A stretch of DNA of 64,000 nucleotides from the NCBI GenBank assembly GCA_944376065.1, contig CALWBL010000002.1:62001-126000 (forward strand). Direction: 5' to 3'. The DNA comes from an uncultured Butyricicoccus sp. Its GTDB lineage: Bacteria > Bacillota > Clostridia > Oscillospirales > Butyricicoccaceae. Numbering within the stretch: the stretch's first letter is position 1; each line of letters starts with the position of its first letter. The notes under the pieces were generated by a model. It worked only from the letters and a program-made list of their open reading frames with translations. It made no database searches and had not been told where the DNA came from. Of this stretch, positions 55,861-64,000 are shown piece by piece. Made by a program: the position numbers and the translations under genes.

Positions 55861-55888
55861 CCGGATAAAAGAAAGGAAGTAGTTAAAA

Positions 55889-56089
55889 ATGGCAAAGAAA
55901 TATCAAGTGACAGAAGTAAATGGTGTAGAAGTTGTTGGTGAGGGCATAGGCTTTGAAAGAATCCGCCGCATTACAGGTTATCTAGTAGGCACTCTGGATA
56001 GATTTAATAATGGCAAGCGTGCAGAGGAGCATGACCGTGTAAAGCATGAAACTTGTGATTGCTCTCTAACAGGTAGCCGTTCCGCTTGA
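55889..56089 (+). CDS. Stand-alone glycyl-radical domain of class III RNR
   Basis: 66 residues. Residues 22-53 contain FERIRRITGYL, LDRFNNGKRAEEHDRVKH, the canonical NrdD C-terminal glycyl-radical segment; Gly30 is the expected radical site. It has its own ATG and AAGGAAG ribosome site, a different N-terminus (MAKKYQVTEVNGVEVV), and an in-frame TAG just before the start, so it is not a frameshifted tail of nrdD. It ends one base before nrdG. By analogy with GrcA (YfiD) and pyruvate formate-lyase, it may supply the radical in trans to NrdD; NrdG would activate it. Confidence 0.85.
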   Translation: MAKKYQVTEVNGVEVVGEGIGFERIRRITGYLVGTLDRFNNGKRAEEHDRVKHETCDCSLTGSRSA

Positions 56090-56090
56090 A

Positions 56091-56597
56091 ATGAAAGCAC
56101 TTAATATTGCGGGTATAGTCAAGGAGTCCATTGTGGATGGTCCTGGGATAAGATTCACGATTTTTGTTCAAGGCTGTCCACATAACTGCTTAGGCTGCCA
56201 TAATCCACAAACACATGATTTTTCGGGTGGAAATCAGATTTCAATAGATGAAATTGTTGAAATGCTCGAAGAAATGTCTTATATATCTGGTGTGACATTT
56301 TCAGGAGGCGAGCCTTTTTGTCAAGCAGAGGGTTTATATAATCTTGCTTTAAGGCTCAAAGATATGGGTAAGCATTTGATGTGTTACACTGGATACACTT
56401 TTGAACAGCTTGCCAAAAAAAATGATAAATACACAGATTTATTGCTTTCTAAACTTGATTTATTGGTTGATGGAAAGTTTGAGCAGGATAAAAAAAGCCT
56501 TGACCTTAGATTTAGAGGAAGCAGCAATCAGCGTGTATTAGATGTTCCAAAATCACTTATGGAGGCTCGGCCCATTTGGGCAGAACAATATAAATAA
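56091..56597 (+). CDS. nrdG: Anaerobic RNR activating enzyme (radical SAM)
   Basis: 168 residues. Radical-SAM enzyme that installs the glycyl radical. CPHNCLGC gives the CxxxCxxC cluster motif (C29, C33, C36), followed by TFSGGEPFCQ for SAM binding. ATG one base after the radical-domain stop codon, so translation is coupled. Ends in a terminator. Confidence 0.96.
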   Translation: MKALNIAGIVKESIVDGPGIRFTIFVQGCPHNCLGCHNPQTHDFSGGNQISIDEIVEMLEEMSYISGVTFSGGEPFCQAEGLYNLALRLKDMGKHLMCYTGYTFEQLAKKNDKYTDLLLSKLDLLVDGKFEQDKKSLDLRFRGSSNQRVLDVPKSLMEARPIWAEQYK

Positions 56598-56609
56598 TCA
56601 TATAAAATC

Positions 56610-56650
56610 AAATCCCCTTTCTGTAAATAGTATGTGAAAGGGGATTTTGT
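56610..56650 (+). terminator. Terminator of the nrd operon
   Basis: AAATCCCCTTT / AAAGGGGATTT stem with a 16-base loop and a T-rich tail. Confidence 0.85.
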
Positions 56651-56706
56651 TATGCAGAATTTATGGTATAATATTTTAAAACTTCTATTTAAGGGAATGA
56701 TGATGA

Positions 56707-57459
56707 TTGTCTGCTATAACACTTGAACGCGTTCAAGAGAAAAAACAGCGATATTTATTTTTAGATACACTTCGTGGTCTTGCAATTATAAATATGGTTT
56801 TATATCATTTTTGCTGGAATGTAGATAATCTAGTAGGTGTAAAACTAAATTGGTATCATACAAATTTAGCTGAGTTTTGGCAGTTTTTAATTTGTGGGAC
56901 TTTTCTTATATTAACAGGTATATGTATAAGGTTTTCATCTCATATTTTAAAACATACATTAGTGCTTGCAATATGTGCAGCTTTAATAACATGTGTAACT
57001 TGGGTAATGGGTAAGCAGACATTGATAGTTTTTGGAATACTCCACTGCATGACATTATGTTTCTTGATTTTTATTCTGCTTCATAAAATGCTTGATAAGA
57101 TTCCAAACAAAATCGGACTGTATATTTGTATAATATTATTTTTAGCTACATATAATATTCCACATCAGTACTTGGGTTTTGGAAAATTTAGTGTTCATTT
57201 GCCGCATGAGTGGTATACTTCTTATTGGTTGTCGCTTTTAGGGCTTTTGTCGCCTGATTTTCGTTCGGCGGATTATTTCCCAATTTTTCCGTATTTATTT
57301 TTATTTCTAGCGGGATATTTTTTGTCAAAATTTGAGTTTCCACAGTTTATGAAAAATATAAATATTAAACCTCTTACGTTTATAGGACAGCATAGTCTTA
57401 TAATTTATTTAGTTCATCAGCCAATTTTATATATTTTCATGCTCCCATTTATAGCATAA
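56707..57459 (+). CDS. DUF1624 (heparan-alpha-glucosaminide N-acetyltransferase-like) membrane protein
   Basis: 250 residues with about seven hydrophobic helices. RYLFLDTLRGLAIINMVLYH is the opening of the acyltransferase/DUF1624 family. It may acylate a sugar or polymer at the membrane. TTG start with AAGGGA nine bases upstream; the nearer ATG codons run into stops. Transcribed alone. Confidence 0.85.
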   Translation: MSAITLERVQEKKQRYLFLDTLRGLAIINMVLYHFCWNVDNLVGVKLNWYHTNLAEFWQFLICGTFLILTGICIRFSSHILKHTLVLAICAALITCVTWVMGKQTLIVFGILHCMTLCFLIFILLHKMLDKIPNKIGLYICIILFLATYNIPHQYLGFGKFSVHLPHEWYTSYWLSLLGLLSPDFRSADYFPIFPYLFLFLAGYFLSKFEFPQFMKNINIKPLTFIGQHSLIIYLVHQPILYIFMLPFIA

Positions 57460-57485
57460 AAAATCCACCCTTTAGGGTGGATTTT
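57460..57485. terminator. Bidirectional terminator, DUF1624 gene / pyrE
   Basis: AAAATCCACCC / GGGTGGATTTT with a 4-base loop. Confidence 0.93.
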
Positions 57486-57488
57486 AAA

Positions 57489-58157
57489 TTAGTCATCGAA
57501 CACACAGTACTGTGCCATATATGCTTGCATCTGAGGGAGAATATCCGAATAAGTGCCTTGGTCTTTTAAATACTCATAAATATCACGAACAGTGATGAGG
57601 GAGTGAACCTTAATGCCAAACTCCTCACCAACTTCCATAACAGCGGTTTTTCCGGCGTTTTGACCAACTTCACAGCGGTTTACAGAGATAAACATATCTG
57701 TTACCTTTACATCTGCACAGCCAGTTAGCACGGGCATGGTTTCGCGAATAGCAGTACCAGCAGTAATAACGTCCTCAATAATAATTACACGGTCGCCGTC
57801 CTGTGGTTTGTATCCTACAATGCTGCCACCTTCACCATGGTCTTTAATCTCCTTACGGTTGAAGAAGAAAGGCTTATCAATGCCATAATTGCGAGCTAAT
57901 GCACCAGAGGCAGAGGTTGCAAGTGGGATACCTTTATATGCAGGACCGAACATTGCATCGAAATTATCGCCGATAGTTTCTTTTATAGCTGCTGCATAAA
58001 ATTCACCTAGACGGGAATTTTGCAGACCAGTTTTATAGTTTCCTGTGTTTACAAAGTATGGTGTTTGTCTGCCAGATTTTGTTACAAAGCTACCAAAACG
58101 CAACACATCAGCACTCATCATAAATTCAATAAATTCTTTTTTCTGGGTAGAAAGCAT
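57489..58157 (-). CDS. pyrE: Orotate phosphoribosyltransferase
   Basis: 222 residues. Makes orotidine 5'-phosphate from orotate and PRPP in pyrimidine synthesis. PRPP motif VIIIEDVITAGTAIRET; FGPAYKGIPLA and FFNRKEIKDHGEGG are typical of PyrE. ATG with AAGGAC upstream. It follows the rrf2-like gene by 27 bases and is probably on the same transcript. Confidence 0.95.
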   Translation of the reverse strand: MLSTQKKEFIEFMMSADVLRFGSFVTKSGRQTPYFVNTGNYKTGLQNSRLGEFYAAAIKETIGDNFDAMFGPAYKGIPLATSASGALARNYGIDKPFFFNRKEIKDHGEGGSIVGYKPQDGDRVIIIEDVITAGTAIRETMPVLTGCADVKVTDMFISVNRCEVGQNAGKTAVMEVGEEFGIKVHSLITVRDIYEYLKDQGTYSDILPQMQAYMAQYCVFDD

Positions 58158-58184
58158 TATATTCAGTCCTTTTTAATGAAATTA

Positions 58185-58607
58185 TTATTTTTTTATTTGT
58201 TGATGCTGTTTAACCAAATCTTCTAAGGTTATATTATCGACATAGTTATTTATAACATCTGCAAAGCCATTCCAGAATGGCAGTGTAGAGCAATTATCAG
58301 TTCTTGGGCAAACGGCTGCATTTTTCTCCAGACACGCAACAGGTGCGAGCCCACCCTCAGTTACACGCAGAATTTCACCAGCGGTATAATCACGCATAGG
58401 TTTTGCAAGACGATAGCCGCCTTGTGCACCACGAACTGAACGTAAAAGCCCAGAACGGCTGAGCTGGTTTACAATTTGTTCTAAATATTTAATGGATATG
58501 TCTTGCCGAGCAGAAATGTCCTTTAGCGGAACAAAGCTGCCATGGTCATGTTCCGCAAGGTCAATCATTAGTCGGAGTGCATATCGCCCTTTTGTGGAAA
58601 CTTTCAT
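58185..58607 (-). CDS. Rrf2-family transcriptional regulator
   Basis: 140 residues. Winged helix-turn-helix (about 1-70, MKVSTKGRYALRLMIDLA...ISIKYLEQIVNQL) and three cysteines (92, 100, 106) in the IscR-type spacing that could hold an Fe-S cluster. IscR-like regulators control Fe-S assembly genes; no isc or suf gene is next to it. The ATG at 58607 with GGAGG eight bases upstream is chosen over the frame open to 58673. Confidence 0.92.
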   Translation of the reverse strand: MKVSTKGRYALRLMIDLAEHDHGSFVPLKDISARQDISIKYLEQIVNQLSRSGLLRSVRGAQGGYRLAKPMRDYTAGEILRVTEGGLAPVACLEKNAAVCPRTDNCSTLPFWNGFADVINNYVDNITLEDLVKQHQQIKK

Positions 58608-58757
58608 GCCAAAATCCTCCCATAACACGTTTAATGATAACATAAATCCTATATAAATACAAGAAAAAAACAATGTAAATCACAAAAACAGCTTACTTTA
58701 CAATGGTTTGTCAATATGTTACACTTAGAAGCATAATATTTTTATTAGGAGGAGAGA

Positions 58758-59486
58758 ATGCTTACAGAATTTTCAAGAACTGAGCTTTTAATCGGAAGCG
58801 ATGCCATGAAACAATTAAATAATGCTAATGTTGCTGTTTTTGGTGTGGGCGGAGTTGGTTCGGCAGCTTGCGAGGCTTTGGCACGAGCAGGTGTTGGAAA
58901 GCTAACGCTTATAGATGGCGATACAATTTCTATTACAAATAGAAATCGTCAGATTATAGCACTTAAATCCACAACTGGTATGCCAAAAGCTCAGGCTATG
59001 GCACAAAGAATAAAGGATATAAACCCAAATTGTGATGTTAAAGCTCTCAAGCTCTTTTTAACAGAGCAAAGTCAATTTGATTTTTCAAAATATGACTATG
59101 TTATAGATGCAATAGATACCGTATCAGCAAAACTTTATATGATTTGTGAGTGCTATAAATTAGGGGTGCCTATCATATCCAGTATGGGAACAGGTAATAA
59201 ACTGGACCCAACCCAGTTTGAGGTAACAGATATTTATAAAACTTCAGTTTGTCCACTTGCTAGGGTTATGAGAAAAGAGCTTAAAAACCGTGGTGTTAAA
59301 AAGCTGAAAGTTGTATATTCTAAAGAGGAACCTCAAAAAATACCTGTGGAGCGTTACCAAAATTGTTTAGAGGATAAAAAGGGAACGGCAGGCAGACCTG
59401 TGCCAGCTAGCATATCTTTTGTTCCGCCAGTTGCTGGTATGATTCTTGCAGGTGAAGTAATAAAAGATATAGCTAAAATAAATTAA
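58758..59486 (+). CDS. tcdA: tRNA threonylcarbamoyladenosine dehydratase
   Basis: 242 residues, ThiF/MoeB/E1-like fold: FGVGGVGSAACEALARAGVG (ATP binding) and SVCPLARVMRKELKNRG with the family Cys. TcdA cyclises t6A37 to ct6A in tRNA. GGAGGAGAG precedes the ATG. Divergent from the Rrf2 gene. Functionally linked to tsaC at 11.4 kb. Confidence 0.9.
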   Translation: MLTEFSRTELLIGSDAMKQLNNANVAVFGVGGVGSAACEALARAGVGKLTLIDGDTISITNRNRQIIALKSTTGMPKAQAMAQRIKDINPNCDVKALKLFLTEQSQFDFSKYDYVIDAIDTVSAKLYMICECYKLGVPIISSMGTGNKLDPTQFEVTDIYKTSVCPLARVMRKELKNRGVKKLKVVYSKEEPQKIPVERYQNCLEDKKGTAGRPVPASISFVPPVAGMILAGEVIKDIAKIN

Positions 59487-59503
59487 GATTGTGAGCTGAT
59501 TAT

Positions 59504-60124
59504 TTGAAACACCCAGTAATCTGGTTTTTTCGTATTATATGTGCAGCTCTCTTAGGTATAAATATATATCTTGAGCATTGCGGAAAGTTCATAGTTGAAC
59601 CAACAGGTAAACTTATATTAGCAGCAGTTTTTGCGTTACTACTGACATTTGCAGTAAACCCATTTGAGGGCAAAACAAATAAAAAAGTCTGGATATGGCT
59701 TATGTTTTTATATTATGTTTGGGTTCTTGCAAATCTTTTGTTCTTTGATGCGGGTTTTGGAAGGCATGATGCTGTTAGTGGTATGAATTTGCAGCCTTTC
59801 TATACAATACGAAACTATTTGACTGCGTATAAGCTCGGAAATATAACAAAGGAGCTTGTGGTTATAAATTTAATAGGAAATCTTGCAGCATTTGCACCGA
59901 TGGCTGTTTTTTTACCTGCTCTTTTTAAGATAGAGCACAATTTTTTGATATTCTTTTTAACTATTTTTCTTATGGTTGCATCGGTCGAAGGTGTGCAGTA
60001 CTTCACACAGACAGGTAGCTGTGATGTAGATGATTTAATATTAAATGTATTAGGCGCTATAGCTATATGGCTAATTCTACTGCCATGGCGAATAATTATA
60101 AAATACAGGGAGAGATGGGTATGA
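59504..60124 (+). CDS. VanZ-family membrane protein
   Basis: 206 residues, five hydrophobic helices, with LFFDAGFGR, LQPFYTIRNYL, INLIGNLAAFAPMAVFLP and QTGSCDVDDLILNVLGA typical of VanZ-like proteins. Role unknown; VanZ gives low-level teicoplanin resistance in enterococci. TTG start, weak ribosome site. Follows tcdA by 17 bases and overlaps tyrA. Confidence 0.9.
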   Translation: MKHPVIWFFRIICAALLGINIYLEHCGKFIVEPTGKLILAAVFALLLTFAVNPFEGKTNKKVWIWLMFLYYVWVLANLLFFDAGFGRHDAVSGMNLQPFYTIRNYLTAYKLGNITKELVVINLIGNLAAFAPMAVFLPALFKIEHNFLIFFLTIFLMVASVEGVQYFTQTGSCDVDDLILNVLGAIAIWLILLPWRIIIKYRERWV

Positions 60125-60957
60125 AAAAGAAAATAGTAGTTGTTGGTTTGGGTCTTATGGGTGGCTCCATTGCTAAAGCTATACGTAAATATACTGATAA
60201 TGAAGTTTATGGCCTTAACCGCACACATGAGGTTGCAGAGGAGGCTGTGGCTGACGGTGTTTTAAATGGCATAGCTGACGATAATATAATCGCTCAAGCG
60301 GATATTATGATTATTAGCCTTTATCCGCAGGCTATTGTTGATTTTCTTCTTGCAAACATGCCAAAAATGAAAAAGGGTGCAATCATTGTAGACTTGGCTG
60401 GTGTAAAAAAGTATTTAGATGAAAAACTTACTGAACCAGCAAAAAATGCAGGCGTTTACTTTATTGGTGGTCACCCAATGGCAGGTAAAGAGTTTTCAGG
60501 CTATTCATTTTCTGATGCTGATTTATTCCAAGGTGCAAGCATGATTTTAGTGCCTAATGATTCCAGTCCGCTTTGGGCAGTAGATGAAATGGACGCTTTA
60601 TTTAACTCACTAGGTTTTAGTCAGGTTGTTCGCTGTTCTCCAGAGCAACATGATTCTATGATTGCTTTTACTTCTCAGCTTGCACATATTGTATCTAGTG
60701 CATATATTAAAAGCCCTGAGGCATTGCGTCATAATGGTTATTCTGCTGGTAGTTATAAGGACTTGACAAGAGTTGCTAAACTTAATGAACATATGTGGAC
60801 AGAATTGTTTCTAAAGAATAAACAACCGCTTGTAAGGGAAATTGATGAGATTATCTCACATTTAAAAGAATATCGTGACGCTATTGAAAACGATGAGCAG
60901 GAAAATCTTTGCAAACTTCTTCGTGAAGGCAGAGAGCGTAAAGAAAGCATAGGATAA
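60121..60957 (+). CDS. tyrA: Prephenate dehydrogenase
   Basis: 278 residues. NAD-dependent step to 4-hydroxyphenylpyruvate in tyrosine synthesis. GLGLMGGSIAKAI at the N-terminus and GGHPMAGKE are hallmarks. The ATG at 60121 overlaps the vanZ stop (ATGA), with GGGAGAG upstream; the frame open to 60067 is not used. No ACT domain is present. Confidence 0.92.
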   Translation: MKKKIVVVGLGLMGGSIAKAIRKYTDNEVYGLNRTHEVAEEAVADGVLNGIADDNIIAQADIMIISLYPQAIVDFLLANMPKMKKGAIIVDLAGVKKYLDEKLTEPAKNAGVYFIGGHPMAGKEFSGYSFSDADLFQGASMILVPNDSSPLWAVDEMDALFNSLGFSQVVRCSPEQHDSMIAFTSQLAHIVSSAYIKSPEALRHNGYSAGSYKDLTRVAKLNEHMWTELFLKNKQPLVREIDEIISHLKEYRDAIENDEQENLCKLLREGRERKESIG

Positions 60958-61325
60958 TGCTTGGAGAGCGTATCCGTCTGCTTAGACGTAGGTCAGAAAT
61001 GACTCAAGGTGAGCTTGCAAAAAGGCTTGAAATTTCTCAAAGTGCCGTTGGTATGTATGAGCAGGGTAGGCGTGAACCGCCTTACAATTTGCTTATAAAA
61101 ATATCAAAGCTATTTAATGTGAAACTGGACTGGCTTTTATCTGATGGCACAGAGCAGGAAACAAGAGAGTTAGATGAAATGTTTGAAGATTTTTTTAAAG
61201 CCATGCGTCAAAAAAGAGGTTTACAGTTTCATGGTCAGCCGCTTTCAGTTGATGAAATAGAGGGAATAATAAAGGCAATTAAATTAAGTGCTGAACTTGC
61301 TTTAAGACAATCTAGGGATATGTAA
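60957..61325 (+). CDS. XRE-family helix-turn-helix regulator
   Basis: 122 residues. N-terminal HTH_XRE domain (residues 2-62: MTQGELAKRLEISQSAVGMYEQGRREP) and a short helical tail. The start overlaps the tyrA stop by one base (TAATG). Target unknown; its own tcdA-vanZ-tyrA-xre operon is a reasonable guess. Confidence 0.93.
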   Translation: MLGERIRLLRRRSEMTQGELAKRLEISQSAVGMYEQGRREPPYNLLIKISKLFNVKLDWLLSDGTEQETRELDEMFEDFFKAMRQKRGLQFHGQPLSVDEIEGIIKAIKLSAELALRQSRDM

Positions 61326-61326
61326 A

Positions 61327-61354
61327 AAATGCAGCTGATTTTTCAGCTGCATTT
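61327..61354 (+). terminator. Terminator of the tcdA-xre operon
   Basis: AAATGCAGCTGA / TCAGCTGCATTT; the T-run after the stem is short. Confidence 0.8.
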
Positions 61355-61364
61355 AGTTTAGAAA

Positions 61365-61394
61365 TTAAAAAAACCTGATGTTTTCACATCAGGT
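61365..61394 (-). terminator. Terminator of tRNA-Gln
   Basis: ACCTGATG / CATCAGGT with a seven-U run on the minus strand. Confidence 0.9.
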
Positions 61395-61398
61395 CTAT

Positions 61399-61472
61399 TG
61401 GCAGCCGAAGAAGGATTCGAACCCTCACAAACAGAGTCAGAGTCTGTCGTGCTACCTTTACACAATTCGGCT
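61399..61472 (-). tRNA. tRNA-Gln (anticodon CUG)
   Basis: 74 bases with encoded CCA. Acceptor AGCCGAA / TTCGGCT, discriminator G as expected for Gln, anticodon stem ACAGA / TCTGT around CTCTGAC (anticodon CTG), TTCGAAT T-loop. It starts with A rather than the usual U or G. Confidence 0.9.
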
Positions 61473-61693
61473 AAAGTATTTATTTGTGTAGACTCTCTAA
61501 CTGACGAAGATTATTATATCCAGATTTAAAACAAAAGTCAAGCATTTTTATGAAAAAAATTAAAAAAATCTAACAGTTTTTTTTTGCGGTCATTCAGCAA
61601 AATTCTGTACATAAGTATATAGAAATAATATCAAGCACAGGATATAATAAAATACGAATAAAAGTGTAATTGTTAGTCGTTATAGGAGGACAC

Positions 61694-63511
61694 ATGATTA
61701 GAAACGATTTAAGAAATATTGCAATTATTGCCCATGTTGACCATGGTAAGACCACTCTGGTTGACCAGATGCTAAAACAGGCAGGTACATTCAGAGAGAA
61801 TCAGGTGGTTGAAGAACGTGTTATGGACTCAAATGACATTGAGCGTGAGCGTGGTATTACTATCCTTGCTAAAAACACATCACTTCACTATAAAGATACC
61901 AAGATTAACATTGTAGATACTCCAGGACATGCTGACTTTTCTGGCGAGGTTGAACGTATTTTAAAGATGGTTGATGGCGTTATTCTGCTGGTTGATGCGG
62001 CGGAAGGTCCTATGCCTCAGACCCGTTTTGTTCTTCAAAAGGCTCTTGAATTTGGTCACAAGATTATTATTGTTGTAAATAAAATCGATAGACCAGATGC
62101 AAGACTTGATGAAGTTGGTGATGAAGTTTTAGAGTTGCTTTTAACACTTGATGCAACAGATGAACAACTAGATAGCCCGATTATTTACTGCTCTGGTCGT
62201 GATGGTACTGCATCTATGTCACCAGATGTTAAAGGTGATGACCTTGTTCCGCTCTTTGAGAATATTCTTTCACATATCCCAGGTCCTGATGTTGATATGG
62301 AGGGCGAAACTCAAATGCTTGTTTCCTCTATCGACTATAATGAATATGTTGGTAGAATCGGCATCGGCAGAATTGAGCGCGGCACCCTAAAGGTAGGTCA
62401 GCAGGTTACAGTTTGCGACTATCATCAGAGCATTAAGCCATACAACTCAAAGATTGTTTCCCTTTATGCAATCGAAGGTCTAGTTCGTACACCAGTTGAC
62501 GAAATGAAAGCTGGTGATATTGTTTGTTTCTCTGGTATTGAAAATATTACCATTGGCGAAACTCTATGTGCATCGGGCACAAATGAGCCATTACCATTTG
62601 TTAAAATCTCTGAACCTACTGTGGAAATGTATTTCTCTGTAAACGATTCTCCATTTGCAGGTAAGGAAGGCAAGTTTGTGACTTCCCGTCATCTTCGTGA
62701 CCGCCTATTTAAGGAACTGCTGCGTGATGTTTCTCTGCGTGTTACCGAAACAGATACAACCGATTCATTTAAAGTAGCAGGTCGTGGCGAAATGCATCTT
62801 TCTATTTTAACAGAAAACCTGCGTCGTGAAGGCTATGAGTTCCAAGTAGGTGCGCCTAAAGCCATGATGAAAGAAATTGATGGTGTTAAATGCGAGCCTA
62901 TTGAACGTATGATTGCTGACGTTCCACAGGAATCACTTGGCTCCGTTATGGAAAAGATGGGCTCTCGTAAGGGCGAACTTGTAACTATGAGTCCTAAGGG
63001 CGATGACCGTATGAGAGTTGAATTTTTAATTCCCGCTCGAGGTCTATTCGGTTATCGCAGCGAATTTTTAACTGATACAAAGGGTGAGGGTGTTATGAAC
63101 ACCGTATTCCATGAGTATCAGCCATATAAGGGCGAAATTCAAAAGCGTTCTATTGGTGCTTTAATAGCATTTGAAACCGGTGAGGCTGTAACTTATGGTT
63201 TATACAACGCTCAAGAGCGTGGCACATTATTCATCGGTGCAGGTACTCAGGTTTATGAAGGTATGATTGTAGGAAGCACACCAACAGGTGAAGATATCGC
63301 GGTAAATGTATGTAAGAAAAAGCAGCTTACTAACACTCGTGCCTCTGGCTCAGATGATGCACTTCGCTTAATTCCGCCTCGTCAAATGTCTATTGAATCC
63401 GCACTAGAATTTATTGGTGATGATGAAATGCTCGAGGTTACACCAAAAAGTCTACGTCTTCGCAAGAAAATTTTATCAAATCAGATGCGTATGAAAAAAA
63501 CCAAGGGTTAA
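61694..63511 (+). CDS. typA: Ribosome-associated GTPase TypA/BipA
   Basis: 605 residues. Translational GTPase of the EF-G family. G1 [10 protein letters not shown], switch RERGITI, G3 DTPGHADF, G4 NKIDRPDA; the C-terminal BipA domain follows. The ATG at 61694 with AGGAGG four bases upstream is chosen over an upstream in-frame start at 61670. It affects ribosome assembly and stress responses. Confidence 0.97.
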   Translation: MIRNDLRNIAIIAHVDHGKTTLVDQMLKQAGTFRENQVVEERVMDSNDIERERGITILAKNTSLHYKDTKINIVDTPGHADFSGEVERILKMVDGVILLVDAAEGPMPQTRFVLQKALEFGHKIIIVVNKIDRPDARLDEVGDEVLELLLTLDATDEQLDSPIIYCSGRDGTASMSPDVKGDDLVPLFENILSHIPGPDVDMEGETQMLVSSIDYNEYVGRIGIGRIERGTLKVGQQVTVCDYHQSIKPYNSKIVSLYAIEGLVRTPVDEMKAGDIVCFSGIENITIGETLCASGTNEPLPFVKISEPTVEMYFSVNDSPFAGKEGKFVTSRHLRDRLFKELLRDVSLRVTETDTTDSFKVAGRGEMHLSILTENLRREGYEFQVGAPKAMMKEIDGVKCEPIERMIADVPQESLGSVMEKMGSRKGELVTMSPKGDDRMRVEFLIPARGLFGYRSEFLTDTKGEGVMNTVFHEYQPYKGEIQKRSIGALIAFETGEAVTYGLYNAQERGTLFIGAGTQVYEGMIVGSTPTGEDIAVNVCKKKQLTNTRASGSDDALRLIPPRQMSIESALEFIGDDEMLEVTPKSLRLRKKILSNQMRMKKTKG

Positions 63512-63540
63512 AAATAATTTAATTTAAAGGAGAAATAAAA

Positions 63541-63927
63541 ATGAAAAACGTAATCTCTACTACTTTAGCACCAGCAGCTATTGGTCCATATTCTCAGGCG
63601 ATTGAGGTAAATGGCACTATTTACAGCTCAGGTCAGATTCCACTAGACCCAACTACTGGCGAAATTGTTGGCACAACCATTCAGGAGCAGGCTGAGCAGG
63701 TAATGCAGAACTTAAAGGCTGTTTTAGCTTATGCTGGAGTTGGCATGGACTGTGTTGTTAAGACAACTTGTTTCCTAGCTGACCTTGCTGATTTTACAGC
63801 ATTTAATGAAGTTTATGGAAAGTATTTCCCAGAAAATCCTCCAGCTCGTTCCTGTTTCCAAGTTGCAGCTCTGCCAAAGGGAGCTAAGGTTGAAGTTGAA
63901 GTTATCGCTGTAAAGCCAGAGTTTTGA
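63541..63927 (+). CDS. ridA: RidA family enamine/imine deaminase
   Basis: 128 residues. Hydrolyses reactive 2-aminoacrylate and similar enamines to 2-ketoacids. GPYSQAIEV, SGQIPLDPTTGE and NPPARSCFQVAALPKGAKVEVE with the conserved Arg. AAAGGAGAA precedes the ATG. Follows typA by 29 bases, probably one transcript. Confidence 0.97.
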   Translation: MKNVISTTLAPAAIGPYSQAIEVNGTIYSSGQIPLDPTTGEIVGTTIQEQAEQVMQNLKAVLAYAGVGMDCVVKTTCFLADLADFTAFNEVYGKYFPENPPARSCFQVAALPKGAKVEVEVIAVKPEF

Positions 63928-63942
63928 TTTATTTGTTAAAGC

Positions 63943-63975
63943 AAAGCGTGTTATCTTAGCATAGCACGCTTTTGT
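63943..63975 (+). terminator. Terminator of typA-ridA
   Basis: AAAGCGTG / CACGCTTT stem with a 14-base loop; the T-run is short. Confidence 0.75.
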
Positions 63976-64000
63976 TATGGTTGTCTTGTGCTTACTGATG

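Noticed and set aside
55861..55888. Frameshift or sequencing error splitting nrdD
   Set aside because: The downstream ORF has an in-frame stop just before its ATG, its own ribosome site and a distinct N-terminus, so no single indel restores a normal nrdD.

Overview
The window looks like an origin-proximal stretch of the chromosome of a low-GC, spore-forming, strictly anaerobic Firmicute of class Clostridia, most likely Oscillospiraceae/Ruminococcaceae or a close relative. That placement is inferred from gene content only. The supporting genes are: sporulation and germination genes (spoVAD, spoVAE, a SleC-type cortex-lytic enzyme), a complete Rnf complex, an [FeFe] hydrogenase-like protein, a class III ribonucleotide reductase, AT-rich intergenic DNA and strong AGGAGG ribosome sites.

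Layout. 0-1 kb: 3' end of serS. 1-3.4 kb: split SleC-type germination operon plus an extra peptidoglycan-binding protein. 3.5-8 kb: asnB, a mannitol-dehydrogenase-family oxidoreductase and a TepA/ClpP-like protease. 8.0-8.5 kb: a gene-free AT-rich segment with two opposing clusters of DnaA-box-like 9-mers. 8.5-11.2 kb: five-gene pseudopilus-like operon with a GspF-type protein but no ATPase or prepilin peptidase. 11.4-16.5 kb: tsaC, coaE, M18 aminopeptidase, ptsI. 16.5-22.7 kb: spoVAE/spoVAD, zinc-ribbon protein, pepF, a secreted SLH-DUF4358-DHHW fusion. 23-24.6 kb: a TtcA-like thiolase, a putative small RNA, two tRNA-Leu genes. 24.6-30.7 kb: hydrogenase with a Fur-like operator, apgM, NSS transporter, glycosyltransferase. 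31-33 kb: a DUF4914 P-loop protein with a strong promoter. 33-36.7 kb: three-subunit xanthine-dehydrogenase-family operon. 37-41 kb: Ogg-type glycosylase, PsiE, DUF4250, inositol phosphatase, EamA transporter, an unknown protein. 41-46.5 kb: rnfCDGEAB. 47-53 kb: degenerate histidine kinase, gap, DUF5693-like protein, murJ, ferritin-like protein. 53.5-56.6 kb: nrdD, a separate 66-residue glycyl-radical domain, nrdG. 56.7-64 kb: DUF1624, pyrE, Rrf2, tcdA, vanZ-tyrA-xre, tRNA-Gln, typA, ridA.

Five perfect or one-mismatch copies of the 16-bp ParB site (parS, TGTTTCACGTGAAACA) lie between 3.4 and 18.9 kb. One forms the stem of the ptsI terminator and one lies inside coaE. With serS at the left edge (often next to parB in Clostridia) and most highly expressed genes on the + strand, the usual origin is probably just left of the window, with the fork moving left to right. 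The DnaA-box segment at 8.1-8.4 kb is then either a displaced origin or an origin-linked DnaA cluster.

The clearest candidates for something little described are the nrdD / stand-alone glycyl-radical domain / nrdG operon, the parS plus DnaA-box landscape, the two-cistron SleC, the SLH-DUF4358-DHHW fusion, and the small RNA beside the tRNA-Leu pair. Functions are assigned from sequence motifs read by eye; no database search was run.
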